Source: Shewanella sp. OPT22 (GTDB lineage Bacteria > Pseudomonadota > Gammaproteobacteria > Enterobacterales > Shewanellaceae). From it: a stretch of 62,227 bases of DNA. Shown piece after piece: positions 44,909 to 53,962 of the stretch; position 1 is the stretch's first letter, and every line of letters starts with the position of its first letter. The notes beneath the pieces were generated by a model that had not been told where the DNA came from, did no database searches, and saw only the letters and a list, made by a program, of their open reading frames with translations. Position numbers and translations under genes: made by a program. Location of the stretch: NCBI RefSeq assembly GCF_004168585.1, contig NZ_PGVH01000014.1, positions 1-62,227 of the forward strand. Direction: 5' to 3'.

Positions 44909-46848
44909 CCAACGATATTCAATGGTGGTGGCCTATCCGAAAACAAATCTGAAAACTCACCAAGTATTAAAGGGTTGAGGACTTCAGCATGGGATACAAG
45001 TACTTTTGATAACACTCCCTTATACTCTGCGTTGACACTTTGTAATGCTTTTATCTCACCTTCTTTTTGATGTATTTGTTCTTTTAGTGCTTCTTCAGCC
45101 CGGATCTCTTGATACCGAGTTATCGCCATTTGATCGTTGTGACGAGTGTGGGCAATCTTCTGAGCTTGAACTTGCTCTTCTTCCAATTCAACCTGCTGTT
45201 GAATAAAACCTTCTCGAGTTTCTCTTTGGGCAACGTTGCTATCACCTTCAGCTCGTTCACGAACAGGTCCGCTCATGGTATCGACTTTGCCAACGGCACT
45301 GGATATCGCTTCCACAACTTGATGTTGCTCACCTGCTGGAAACAACATCCCTAGAGAAAAACCTAGCCTTACGCCCAAAGATACTTTTTCTGCCCTCTCT
45401 TTAGCATCTTGTTCACTCATCCCATTTTTTATTTGGCGGTTATATTCCACATTGGCAATCCAATCCCAACCAAATGGTTTCACCTTTTCTGTCTTGCCAT
45501 GTTTTTTCGCTTGCCAATCTTGATACGCATGGACAGCATCCCCTATCGAGATGACCAATCCCCCCGCGATTACTCCTCCGCTAGCAATAAAACAAATGGT
45601 GCCAAACACTTTACTGATAAACGCATTTCTTGCTTGCCGAACCTGAATGTTTTTGAACTCAATAGCAGCTTGTTTTGAGGCCTTAATTTTGTCTTTTATA
45701 CTGTCTGACGTTACTTCTGTGGGCTGACCAACACCTTCTAGCTGACAATCTTGCGGTTTGAATTCAAAACTACTGGAATTTCTTCGAACCGTACAAGTCT
45801 GAGGAGCAACAACGTTAACTGAAGAAAACAAGCCCGCGACTTCCATGCCTTTTTCTGAATTCTTAGGAATACTATCCACAAATGTGATCCAACGCCGGTG
45901 TTTCGCTTGTTGCAATATCAGCGCCTCGTGCGCCTCAGCAGCCCTCTTTTTCAGCGTTTTGACTCTTTCTATTGCTTGCTCTGCTATTTCAGCCTCTTGG
46001 TGGCGCTCTTTTACTACCTCGTTGTTAAAATTGGTTTCAAGACGCTGCATATCTTCTTGCAAAGCAGTCGTTTGCTGGCGGTTTAATTGTGCCATTTCGA
46101 CAGAACGCTCTGTCGCTTTGTTTTTCGCACCATGAGTCACAGCAATATCGGTCACATTACCGACAAACGATAATAATGGCGTTAATAATGCGCCAGACTC
46201 CACAAATGCGTCGATATTAAAATCGACCGCCGCTAATATCCCGACAGAGACAAACATCTTAGAAAATAGAGAAACCCACTTTGCCGCCGTCTTGCGAGTA
46301 TCGTTTTCAATCGGTAACGGCTTAAGGGCTACATAAATCAAGTTACCGAGGCCATTAGCCCCCATGGGCAAAGTTTCTTTACCGTTTTTTACCGAGTGCC
46401 AATCTTTAGCAGCACAACAAGCATCAGCAATCGCAGATGCTGCAATAATCCCCATCCCAACGGCAAACGGGGTGGCTGCACCACCACTTGCCGCTGCGGC
46501 CACAACCCCACCTAAACAAATCAGCGATGCAACGATAGCAATGCTGAGTTTGATAAAAAAAGCCTTCTTTTTTAGCTGTAAATTTGCGGCTTTCGCTTCC
46601 ATTTGTGCTTTTTCAGCTCGCTCTTTTAATGATTCAGTATGCTGATGCAAATCCTCAGTAACTGACTGACGAGTACTTGGTAGCTCTAATGGAGAAGGAG
46701 GTTTGAGTGTAACTTGGCCTGAATGTTCACCTTGTTCAACATTCGAAAGACAAGCAGGATTTGGCCGTTTTGACAGGGTCGGTGATGCATCAAAATCTTG
46801 AATTTCAATGCTTGGAAAACAATGAGCGATCGTACCTGCTGCAGCCAT
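44905..46848 (-). CDS. Membrane/coiled-coil protein, candidate type III translocator (YopB/IpaB-like architecture)
   Basis: The 647-residue product has a polar N-terminus with a Pro/Leu-rich segment (PSPLELP, residues 51-57) and a first coiled coil (~65-95). A hydrophobic domain rich in Gly and Ala (~96-145 and ~190-215) and a long coiled coil (~245-320) follow. A second hydrophobic domain (~408-440 and ~488-505) precedes a C-terminal coiled coil (~540-625). The two hydrophobic units are homologous: ADACCAAKDWHSVKNGK matches GDAVHAYQDWQAKKHGK, with KVSLGVRLGFSLGML matching KWVSLFSKMFVSVGIL. It starts 79 bases after a SycD-type chaperone gene, as translocator genes typically do. No strict PxLxP chaperone-binding motif was found, so the assignment is tentative. 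Confidence 0.55.
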   Translation of the reverse strand: MAAAGTIAHCFPSIEIQDFDASPTLSKRPNPACLSNVEQGEHSGQVTLKPPSPLELPSTRQSVTEDLHQHTESLKERAEKAQMEAKAANLQLKKKAFFIKLSIAIVASLICLGGVVAAAASGGAATPFAVGMGIIAASAIADACCAAKDWHSVKNGKETLPMGANGLGNLIYVALKPLPIENDTRKTAAKWVSLFSKMFVSVGILAAVDFNIDAFVESGALLTPLLSFVGNVTDIAVTHGAKNKATERSVEMAQLNRQQTTALQEDMQRLETNFNNEVVKERHQEAEIAEQAIERVKTLKKRAAEAHEALILQQAKHRRWITFVDSIPKNSEKGMEVAGLFSSVNVVAPQTCTVRRNSSSFEFKPQDCQLEGVGQPTEVTSDSIKDKIKASKQAAIEFKNIQVRQARNAFISKVFGTICFIASGGVIAGGLVISIGDAVHAYQDWQAKKHGKTEKVKPFGWDWIANVEYNRQIKNGMSEQDAKERAEKVSLGVRLGFSLGMLFPAGEQHQVVEAISSAVGKVDTMSGPVRERAEGDSNVAQRETREGFIQQQVELEEEQVQAQKIAHTRHNDQMAITRYQEIRAEEALKEQIHQKEGEIKALQSVNAEYKGVLSKVLVSHAEVLNPLILGEFSDLFSDRPPPLNIVG

Positions 46849-46927
46849 AGAAACAAGGTATAAAGAAAAGGAATAAACCAGATCTTCTCAAACAAGCCCA
46901 TACAGTCAACGACAAAACAATTCTTGT

Positions 46928-47416
46928 TTAGCGACCGTTCAGCTCATCCAGCAATTTTCTGGCTTGTTCACCAATATGGTGTTCATCAGGACGAATATAA
47001 CTCTGCTCTATGGCCGTCTGTAACGCTTCACGAGCTGATGGTTCGTCCCCTAAACTTAAGAAGCATTGGCCAATGCGAAACGTTGCCCCTGGGTCACAGG
47101 CATCCATCACCAACGCATAACCATAAAAATTCAGAGCATGTTTAAATTCACCAAGCCAATGCAAAGTTGAACCAAGCGCCATTTGAAAGCGCCTGTCCCA
47201 AGGCATGTGCATGACTAAATAGGTAAACTCAGTCATGGCTTCGTCAGGCTTGCCAGCATTGTATTTTTCTAATCCCTTAGCATAAACATCTTCCAATTCT
47301 TTAGGCGTGATGTTCTTAATTTCAGCTAACGTCTTATGTTCACCTAATGCTTGCTCACACGCTTTTTCAAGCTTTTTCAGATCAATATTGAGATCCGTTT
47401 CCTCTTTATTTGTCAT
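46928..47416 (-). CDS. SycD/LcrH/IpgC-type type III secretion chaperone
   Basis: The 162-residue protein has the plan of class II translocator chaperones. A helical N-terminus leads to LAEIKNITPKELEDVYAKGLEKYNAGKPDEAMTEF (first TPR). The second TPR is WDRRFQMALGSTLHWLGEFKHALNFYGYALVMD, and the third is ATFRIGQCFLSLGDEPSAREALQTAIE. GxCxLxL-type and Y-x-x-G-Y/N-x-G positions match LcrH/IpgC. It would bind and stabilise translocator proteins before secretion. The start is taken at 47416, since the upstream TTG is unlikely. No other type III apparatus gene is in the window, so this is an orphan chaperone-cargo locus or an outlier of a distant cluster. Confidence 0.8.
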   Translation of the reverse strand: MTNKEETDLNIDLKKLEKACEQALGEHKTLAEIKNITPKELEDVYAKGLEKYNAGKPDEAMTEFTYLVMHMPWDRRFQMALGSTLHWLGEFKHALNFYGYALVMDACDPGATFRIGQCFLSLGDEPSAREALQTAIEQSYIRPDEHHIGEQARKLLDELNGR

Positions 47417-47466
47417 AGACAACCCAAGTTTCTATATCAATCAAAGTCTAGACGAGACTCACACGA

Positions 47467-47688
47467 TCAGCTGCCTTTATAAAGTGCTGCATCAACAATT
47501 GCCCACAGATGAGCAACAACAGCAATCACACCAGGGAATACCAGCCACCAGAAAAAATAACCCAAGCTACACACAACAAAGAAAAATACCGCAAAAAAGA
47601 TTTTCCCCTGAACCAGTTGTCCTAATCCCGGAATGAAAAAACTTGCAACCGCAGCGATTACATTTCCTGTAGATCCTTGTCCACTCAT
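47467..47688 (-). CDS. Small two-helix membrane protein (TM2-like)
   Basis: The 73-residue protein has two hydrophobic segments, FFIPGLGQLVQGKIFFAVFFFVVCSLGYFFWWLVFPG and VIAVVAHLWAIVDAALYKG. A PGLGQ-x-x-x-G motif precedes the first helix and a W-x-x-D-A pattern ends the second, as in TM2-like proteins. It is probably in the inner membrane with unknown function. It lies upstream of the chaperone gene on the same strand but is likely independent of it and divergent from yihY. Confidence 0.7.
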   Translation of the reverse strand: MSGQGSTGNVIAAVASFFIPGLGQLVQGKIFFAVFFFVVCSLGYFFWWLVFPGVIAVVAHLWAIVDAALYKGS

Positions 47689-47814
47689 ATCAATACTCCA
47701 TATCTCTGTTTATTGGTTATCTCAATTTTTGGTTATATATTGTGAACTCAGTCAATCTTTGCCATAGTTAGCCACTTATTAAAAAGCCCTCTAAATGGAA
47801 CTGGAGCAATTGCC

Positions 47815-48717
47815 ATGAAATGGCCGACCATTGAGCAACTCAAGCAATATAGCCAAACGTTTTATCAATTCTGTTTACACCTTAAACAGAGGTTAAAACA
47901 AGATCAAATCAATATTGTTTCAGGACATTTAACTTACGTTACTTTACTCTCTTTAGTGCCTATCATCGCCGTCATGATGTCCATGCTCTCTGTATTCCCA
48001 GTGTTTCAAGGAATACGTGAACAAATAGAGGTATTCATTTACGGTAACTTCTTACCGTCAGCCAATGACACAATCAAAATCTACATCAATTCTTTTGTCG
48101 ATAACGCATCAAAAGGCACAGCCATAGGTATCTTGGCCTTAGTGGTCGTAGCATTTCTACTGATGTCGGCGATTGATAAGACTCTCAATAAAATATGGCG
48201 AGTCACCAAAAAGCGCCGATTAATCATTTCATTCTCAATGTATTGGATGGTACTGACACTTGGCCCCGTCTTTGTGGGTGCCAGTTTAGCGGCAACCTCC
48301 TATTTAGTATCATTAAAAATTTTTAATGCAGACCAAATCGCCGATGTTGTGCCATTTTTTATTGCTCGTTTGCCAATGCTGTTTTCAATGGTGGCTTTTT
48401 TAATGATTTATCTTGCGGTGCCGAATCAAAGTGTAAAATGGCAGCATGGACTGATTGGTGCGGCCACTGCGGCAGTCTTGTTCGAAGCAGGCAAAAAAGT
48501 CTTTACCTTTTACCTGACCCACTTCCCAAGTTATGAAGCGATTTATGGTACGTTAGCCACCATTCCAATCTTATTTGTTTGGGTCTATATCTCATGGATG
48601 ATTGTATTATTGGGTGCTGTCATCACCTCCGCCTTACCTGAATTTACTGAGCAATTACATAACATAGAAAATCAAGATGAAAGCCATAATCCAAAGAGTG
48701 AAACAAGCGCAAGTTGA
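47815..48717 (+). CDS. yihY: YihY/BrkB family inner-membrane protein
   Basis: This 300-residue protein has about six membrane helices with family segments [36 protein letters not shown] and [26 protein letters not shown]. The family was once called ribonuclease BN in error, and its true role is unknown. It starts the tight cluster yihY-dtd-yiiD, and its 3' end overlaps dtd by 41 bases, indicating translational coupling. Confidence 0.92.
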   Translation: MKWPTIEQLKQYSQTFYQFCLHLKQRLKQDQINIVSGHLTYVTLLSLVPIIAVMMSMLSVFPVFQGIREQIEVFIYGNFLPSANDTIKIYINSFVDNASKGTAIGILALVVVAFLLMSAIDKTLNKIWRVTKKRRLIISFSMYWMVLTLGPVFVGASLAATSYLVSLKIFNADQIADVVPFFIARLPMLFSMVAFLMIYLAVPNQSVKWQHGLIGAATAAVLFEAGKKVFTFYLTHFPSYEAIYGTLATIPILFVWVYISWMIVLLGAVITSALPEFTEQLHNIENQDESHNPKSETSAS

Positions 48718-49126
48718 TGTAAACAACAAGACCATTGGTCAAATCAATCAAGGGATTTTAATTCTCTTAGGGGTTGAGCAACAAGATACACAACAAGATG
48801 CGGAGCAGCTGGCGCAGCGAATTATCAATTACCGAATATTCAATGACGATGACGGTAAAATGAACCTCAACCTTGAGCAAATTCAAGGCGAGTTATTAGT
48901 AATTTCACAATTCACTTTAGCGGCCGATACCCGTCGTGGCCGCCGCCCAAGTTTTTCATCCGCCGCCACGCCGCAGCACGCCGAGCAACTGTATTGCCAT
49001 TTTGTTGATTACTGCAAAAAACAAAACATCACTACCGCAACAGGAGAATTCGGCGCAGATATGCAAGTGAGCTTAGTAAATGACGGGCCAGTAACCTTTG
49101 CATTAGAAACAAAAGAAAAATCATGA
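48677..49126 (+). CDS. dtd: D-aminoacyl-tRNA deacylase
   Basis: Dtd removes D-amino acids (and glycine mischarged on tRNA-Ala) from tRNA. The 149-residue protein begins [15 protein letters not shown] and contains [24 protein letters not shown], with the SQxT active-site motif, and the second conserved motif [20 protein letters not shown]. It overlaps both yihY (41 bases) and the next gene (4 bases, ATGA), as in related genomes. Confidence 0.96.
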   Translation: MKAIIQRVKQAQVDVNNKTIGQINQGILILLGVEQQDTQQDAEQLAQRIINYRIFNDDDGKMNLNLEQIQGELLVISQFTLAADTRRGRRPSFSSAATPQHAEQLYCHFVDYCKKQNITTATGEFGADMQVSLVNDGPVTFALETKEKS

Positions 49127-49575
49127 CCGCTAACAACCAAACGTTACTCAAGCAACTTATCGAAACATGGCACAGCACCATTCCTGTCAGCCAGTTTATG
49201 CAGATCAAACCTCTTGAGCTTACCGAGAGCACATTTACCGTTACCGCACCTATTGAGCCCAATATCAATTGCCACAACACCATGTTTGCTGGTTCACTAT
49301 CCACACTTGCGACTCTCACGGGTTGGGGCGCAGTCTGGTTGCAACAAAAGCTCAATAATGTAGAAGGTGATATCGTGCTTGCCGACGGCCACATCCGCTA
49401 TCTTGCTCCCGTCACTTCACAGCCTACTGCGACAGTTGACTGTAAAAACTTCGATTTTTCTCGTTTAGTGACAGGTAAAAAACAACGTTTTGAATTGAAA
49501 GTAAACATCATTTGCAAACAAAAACTCTGTGCTGAGTTTGCAGGAATTTATGTCAGTTTACCGCTAGAAAATTAA
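49123..49575 (+). CDS. YiiD C-terminal-domain (hotdog thioesterase-like) protein
   Basis: This 150-residue protein resembles the C-terminal domain of YiiD, a hotdog-fold putative thioesterase. IEPNINCHNTMFAGSLSTLATLTGWGAVW is the central helix segment with a conserved N-x-x-x-T-M-F-A-G-S pattern, and DGHIRYLAPVTSQPTATV is the following strand pair. It lacks the acetyltransferase domain found in full-length YiiD. Its start overlaps the dtd stop (ATGA), and in many relatives it also follows dtd. The substrate is unknown. Confidence 0.8.
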   Translation: MTANNQTLLKQLIETWHSTIPVSQFMQIKPLELTESTFTVTAPIEPNINCHNTMFAGSLSTLATLTGWGAVWLQQKLNNVEGDIVLADGHIRYLAPVTSQPTATVDCKNFDFSRLVTGKKQRFELKVNIICKQKLCAEFAGIYVSLPLEN

Positions 49576-49654
49576 TAAGTTTTAATTATAAGAAAACAAA
49601 TTTAGTGCAATTTCATGGTAAGTTTACCCTTTCAACTATCACGACTATGAGCCT

Positions 49655-51055
49655 ATGTCTTCGGGGATTAAACAACTCATTGGAATGCGTTTTGAAGCGA
49701 AACAAGAAGCAATATTAACTCATGAGCCTATAGGCGAACAGGATTGGGTGATCATTGATCATGGGTATATCGTGAAAAACCTTAGAATTGCGCCCAAGGT
49801 GAATGAAAAAAAGCCCAATAAAAATGATCAAAGCAAATTTCATTTAAATTTTAAACAATTCAATGACAACTCAGCCCCGTACAAAGTAACGACACAAAAA
49901 TTAGACGGAGTAACCGTAACATCTAAAGGTAATCCATCAAAAAACAAGGTTTATTACTATAAAACTGAATCCACCAAAGCAGATCTCCCTTTATACCCTG
50001 ACACCCCTGAAGAGTCAGTAGATTGTAGCGAAGAACATTCCTCCAGAATAAATGCTACATCGGCTATACCTGCACCAGAAACATTGATGTCCCCTGCAAC
50101 GGAACCTCCCTCAACATTAACTTCAAAAAAAACCGCCCCAGCAAGTGCAACGGCTCCTACCAAAGCCGTTTTGTCTCCTGCTGCGACAAAACCAACAGCA
50201 TCAGAGTTAGTCGAAGATGTTAGAACATCAGAGCGCTGTTGGAATCCAAGTAATAAGCCCGTCAAAATAAGAAGTGCATTAAGGCAACTTGACGTGGCAT
50301 CAAAATCTTGGAGAAATGTTGAAGACACGGCCCGCGGATTCAAGGATTTTCAAAATCAATTACCCGGTGGATTCAAACACAGAGCCAAACTTAACATTCA
50401 AAGATTTACCCCCAGCAAGAATAACAGCTCTTGGTTGATGACAATAGCTTATGATAAAAAACAATTAGTGGCTGCGAAATTCATACCCAAATCAGAGGCC
50501 GCTCAACGCTTATACACTACACAGATACTCAATCAAGCCAAGGTAGCGTGGCAACAAGAAAAGCAGCTAGACTATTATGAGTCAGCCTGTCAGTATCTTA
50601 CTAAGAGCGACCCGAAAAGGCATCGCTATCTTTTAGAACACTTAGATAGCCAACTATTCAGCCAAGGTAACATTCAATATTACAGCTTTAATCCCAATGA
50701 TCCTGAATGTGCCAATGTTCACTTTAAAAGCCGCTTAACCAAAAAACATAAAACCCTGACATTAAAACTGTTGACTGTCGCCACAGATGCTGACCCTCAC
50801 ACCACATTCGAGAATCAATTAAAATGCGGCCCCTCGTATCATAATCTACGTGAATTCCTTACTCATCATAAAGGGACAGCGGCGGATCCACATATGCATC
50901 ATGTACTTGACGACCTCATTGCGACCCTACGCTTAAATCTAAGCCGATCATTTTTAGAAAGCGAAGAGTGCCGTATCATGTGTGCAAAAGTAAAATTAGA
51001 TCAAATTAACTTTGCCGAACTGTGTGGCTTGGTATCGACGCCACCAGCGGATTAG
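49655..51055 (+). CDS. Uncharacterised 466-residue protein (accessory, possible effector)
   Basis: I do not recognise it. The first ~95 residues look folded (FEAKQEAILTHEPIGEQDWVIIDHGYIVK). A ~90-residue Pro/Ala/Thr/Ser-rich linker (about 105-195) follows, then a polar C-terminal domain of about 270 residues (LPGGFKHRAKLNIQRFTP and later VLDDLIATLRLNLSRSFLESEECRIM). There is no signal peptide or membrane helix. It lacks a clear ribosome-binding site and sits between the yihY-dtd cluster and the pil operon, where relatives have no such gene. A linker-separated two-domain layout is common in secreted effectors, but that is only suggestive. Confidence 0.6.
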   Translation: MSSGIKQLIGMRFEAKQEAILTHEPIGEQDWVIIDHGYIVKNLRIAPKVNEKKPNKNDQSKFHLNFKQFNDNSAPYKVTTQKLDGVTVTSKGNPSKNKVYYYKTESTKADLPLYPDTPEESVDCSEEHSSRINATSAIPAPETLMSPATEPPSTLTSKKTAPASATAPTKAVLSPAATKPTASELVEDVRTSERCWNPSNKPVKIRSALRQLDVASKSWRNVEDTARGFKDFQNQLPGGFKHRAKLNIQRFTPSKNNSSWLMTIAYDKKQLVAAKFIPKSEAAQRLYTTQILNQAKVAWQQEKQLDYYESACQYLTKSDPKRHRYLLEHLDSQLFSQGNIQYYSFNPNDPECANVHFKSRLTKKHKTLTLKLLTVATDADPHTTFENQLKCGPSYHNLREFLTHHKGTAADPHMHHVLDDLIATLRLNLSRSFLESEECRIMCAKVKLDQINFAELCGLVSTPPAD

Positions 51056-51615
51056 TGTTTAACCGCACAGCTAATTGTCCGCTTATCATCGCAATCTTTA
51101 TAAACTCATATAAATTCGTCATTTTTTTGACACCTCCAGATAAAAATCAATAAAATTGACCATTTAACCGTCGAGATGACTGATAACGCTTGCATAAAAC
51201 ACACGAAATTCTACATAAAAAGACATTTTTGATTGATTTTTTAAACATTTTATACAAAATTTGGTTTCAATTTCGCCCAATTTGTAATACTTTTACCCTA
51301 CTTATAGTGACCTACATCAAAGAAGTCAGTTATGTTTGATGTTGTGGTTAAGGTGAGCAGGTTAACAAGGATGATGCAATGTTAATGGAACTGCAGTATC
51401 AGTCAAACTGACAATGCAAAGTAACAACGTTGCCCGGCCAAGCTTTAGCTTAATTGCTGAGTTAAGAGTCTAGAGCCTAAACTCGCAGTAAGTCGGCAAC
51501 CCAGAAGCAACAAAGGTTACGAGCGCCTAGGCGCGAATACCTGGGTACTCAAATTTTAAGTGACAACCAATTTAGTCACTTAGTCATACAAAAGTGGACA
51601 GTGGAGAACATAACC
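51056..51615 (+). promoter_or_regulatory. Long structured leader region upstream of pilA
   Basis: These 560 bases hold no long gene. ACATCAAA (51314-51321) pairs with TTTGATGT (51335-51342). Further on, GTAAC (51421-51425) can pair with GTTAC (51516-51520), enclosing GTTGCC (51429-51434) with GGCAAC (51495-51500). Inside this lie smaller stems such as AAGC-TTTA-GCTT, and it is followed by the palindrome GCGCCTAGGCGC (51523-51534). This nested pattern suggests a folded 5' UTR. It does not match the c-di-GMP-I, c-di-GMP-II or other riboswitch consensus I know. GGAG before 51616 is the pilA ribosome-binding site. Confidence 0.5.
51379..51411 (+). CDS. Possible 10-residue leader peptide upstream of pilA
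   Basis: AAGGA at 51367-51371 is followed 7 bases later by ATG and ten codons (MLMELQYQSN) before TGA, immediately before the structured region. It may be a translated upstream ORF that affects folding of the pilA leader. Chance occurrence is quite possible. Confidence 0.25.
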   Translation: MLMELQYQSN

Positions 51616-52077
51616 ATGAAAGGTTTAAACTCAATGAAGAGTGTAAAAAATGCGAAGGGTTTCACCCTGATTGAATTAATGATTGTGGTAGCGATTATTG
51701 GTATTTTGGCGACAATTGCCTTACCTGCATATCAAACATTTACTGCTAAAGGTAAGTTTTCTGAAGTATCACTTGCAACTTCGGCTTTAAAAACAGCTGT
51801 CGAGATTTGCGCTCAAGATTTAGGTACAGTTACAGGGTGTACAGATGGTGAAGATGGGCCAGGCTGGTCAATTACAGATGTAGGCGCATCTGGAAATGTC
51901 GCTTCAGTTGAAGTCGAAGATGGTGTAATTACAGCAACAGCTGTAGGTGCAGCAGGTGCACCAGTAAATGGCCTAGAAGGACAAGATTATATTTTATCTC
52001 CAAACTTCGCTAATGGTCAGACAACATGGACTATTGATGCTGCAAGTACATGTAAAACTGATCCTGCTATTTGTTAA
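51616..52077 (+). CDS. pilA: Type IV pilin PilA
   Basis: This 153-residue prepilin is the major subunit of a type IV pilus. The leader ends KNAKG and is cleaved before [24 protein letters not shown], the N-methylated hydrophobic assembly helix with Glu5. The C-terminus has a cysteine pair (TCKTDPAIC) that forms the D-region, and an inner pair (EICAQ and TGCTDG). The ATG at 51616 follows GGAG. An ATG six codons later would give a shorter leader. Pilus functions include twitching, adhesion and DNA uptake. A terminator separates it from pilB, so pilin can be made in excess. Confidence 0.95.
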   Translation: MKGLNSMKSVKNAKGFTLIELMIVVAIIGILATIALPAYQTFTAKGKFSEVSLATSALKTAVEICAQDLGTVTGCTDGEDGPGWSITDVGASGNVASVEVEDGVITATAVGAAGAPVNGLEGQDYILSPNFANGQTTWTIDAASTCKTDPAIC

Positions 52078-52089
52078 CAATTAAATTCA

Positions 52090-52126
52090 AAGGCAGCATA
52101 AATTCTTATGTTGCCTTAATTTTTTC
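52090..52126 (+). terminator. Terminator after pilA
   Basis: AAGGCA-G-CATAA pairs with TTATG-T-TGCCTT with one internal mismatch and is followed by AATTTTTTC. It sits between the pilA stop and pilB. Confidence 0.85.
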
Positions 52127-52216
52127 TAAAAGATACTCAAAGGACTGAGCAAATATGATTCAAAATTTAAGTAATGGAACATCCCATTACTCATTACACT
52201 AAAGGCAATGCAGTTT

Positions 52217-53923
52217 ATGCCTAATTCAGCGATTCATACTGGGCTTACCAATCTCTTACTTCGCCAAGAGCTACTGACAGCTTCACAAATTCCACAGATA
52301 ACCAAGCTGGCTACTCAGCAAAATATTTCTTTCCCAAGTATTTTAGTTAATGAAAATATCATTTCAGCAATAGAGTTAGCTAATTTAGGCCATGAAGAGT
52401 ATGGCACGCCACTGCTGGATATCAATGAGTTTGATCTAAGCAGCATTCCTGAAGAATTTTTAAACCGTAAGCTGATTGAAAAACATCACTGCTTGCCGTT
52501 ATTTAAACGTGGCAATCGCTTGTATATTGCCACCGCAGATCCGACCAATATTGCTGCGTTAGAAGAGTTTCAATTTAATGTCGGCATGCACGCTGAAGCG
52601 ATTTTAGTGGAGGTGGATAAACTCGAAACCGCCATTGAAACCGTGTTAGAAGACGACTTATCCAGCCTAGACCTTGATAGTCTTGACGAAGAGGGCTTAG
52701 GCGACATTGAAGTTGCCGAGACTGAGCGCAAAGATGAAGACACGGGCGATGGCAAAGACGATGCGCCGATTGTTATCTACATCAATAAAATTCTCACTGA
52801 TGCGATTCGTAAAGGGGCATCGGATCTTCACTTTGAGCCTTATGAAAAAAAATACCGCATTCGTTTTCGCATCGACGGTGTATTGCAAGAAATTTCCCAG
52901 CCGCCGATTGGCCTATCGGCGCGCATTGCCGCACGTTTAAAGGTAATGAGTAAGCTCGACATCGCTGAGCGCCGTGTCCCGCAAGATGGCCGCATTAAGT
53001 TAAAGCTCGGCCGTAACCGCAGCACCGATTTTCGTGTCAGTACCTTACCGACCATTTGGGGCGAGAAAATCGTAATGCGTATCTTGGATTCTGCCTCAGC
53101 GCAACTTGGCATTGAAAAGCTGGGTTACGAGGCCGATCAGAAAAAACTGTATATGGACGCCCTTGCTCAGCCCCAAGGCATGATTTTAGTCACCGGGCCA
53201 ACAGGCTCTGGTAAAACCGTCTCTTTGTATACTGGCCTGAATATCCTGAACACCGAAGAGCGCAATATTTCCACCGCCGAAGACCCGGTAGAAATTAACC
53301 TTGAAGGCGTAAACCAAGTCCACATCAATTTAAAAGCGGGCTTAACCTTTGCCTCGGCACTGCGTTCATTTTTACGACAAGACCCTGATATCGTGATGGT
53401 CGGTGAGATCCGTGATTTAGAAACCGCTGAGATCGCCATTAAAGCGGCGCAAACGGGTCACTTAGTATTATCAACGCTGCATACCAATTCAGCGGCAGAA
53501 ACCCTGACTCGTTTATCGAATATGGGCGTACAAGGCTATAACATTGCCAGCTCAGTGAGCTTGATTATCGCTCAGCGCCTTGCTCGCCGCCTCTGTGAAC
53601 ACTGTAAAACCCCAGAAGACGTGCCAAAAGTTGAATTACAACGCTTAGGCTTTACTCAATCACAAATCGACCAAGGATTTATTGTCTACAAGCCTGAAGG
53701 CTGTGATCAATGTACCGCTGGTTATAAAGGCCGTGTCGGTATTTATGAAGTGATGAAAATGAGTGAAGATTTATCAAAATGCATCATGGAAGGCGGCAAC
53801 TCAATAGAATTACTTGAGATTGCACAAACTCAAGGCATGCGCACCTTACGCCATTCTGGGTTGATGAAAGTACAACAAGGGATCAGCAGCATTAACGAAA
53901 TTAATCGTGTCACCAGTTTTTAA
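52217..53923 (+). CDS. pilB: Type IV pilus assembly ATPase PilB
   Basis: PilB is the cytoplasmic hexameric ATPase that powers pilus extension. The protein of about 568 residues has an N-terminal MshEN-type region (about 1-150). The secretion ATPase core has Walker A GPTGSGKT (about residue 327), the Asp box, Walker [13 protein letters not shown], and [15 protein letters not shown] zinc-binding tetracysteine is made of CEHC and CDQC. The ATG at 52217 is 11 bases after AAAGG. The in-frame ATG at 52208 is only 2 bases from it and is less likely. Confidence 0.96.
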   Translation: MPNSAIHTGLTNLLLRQELLTASQIPQITKLATQQNISFPSILVNENIISAIELANLGHEEYGTPLLDINEFDLSSIPEEFLNRKLIEKHHCLPLFKRGNRLYIATADPTNIAALEEFQFNVGMHAEAILVEVDKLETAIETVLEDDLSSLDLDSLDEEGLGDIEVAETERKDEDTGDGKDDAPIVIYINKILTDAIRKGASDLHFEPYEKKYRIRFRIDGVLQEISQPPIGLSARIAARLKVMSKLDIAERRVPQDGRIKLKLGRNRSTDFRVSTLPTIWGEKIVMRILDSASAQLGIEKLGYEADQKKLYMDALAQPQGMILVTGPTGSGKTVSLYTGLNILNTEERNISTAEDPVEINLEGVNQVHINLKAGLTFASALRSFLRQDPDIVMVGEIRDLETAEIAIKAAQTGHLVLSTLHTNSAAETLTRLSNMGVQGYNIASSVSLIIAQRLARRLCEHCKTPEDVPKVELQRLGFTQSQIDQGFIVYKPEGCDQCTAGYKGRVGIYEVMKMSEDLSKCIMEGGNSIELLEIAQTQGMRTLRHSGLMKVQQGISSINEINRVTSF

Positions 53924-53962
53924 ACTTGTATGCGTTAAACAGGAAATAATCAGGAAAGGATT

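Noticed and set aside
46686-46901. Small hydrophobic ORF between the chaperone and the 647-residue gene
   Set aside because: It overlaps the start of the larger gene in another frame, becomes polar after 30 residues and has no supporting ribosome-binding site.
44905-47416. A complete type III secretion system in the window
   Set aside because: Only a chaperone-like and a translocator-like gene are seen. There is no secretin, ATPase, export gate or needle gene.
51410-51560. c-di-GMP (GEMM) riboswitch before pilA
   Set aside because: GCAAAG and CGGCC occur, but the hallmark CACAGGGCAAACC segment and the expected stem order are missing. Reported only as an unclassified structured leader.
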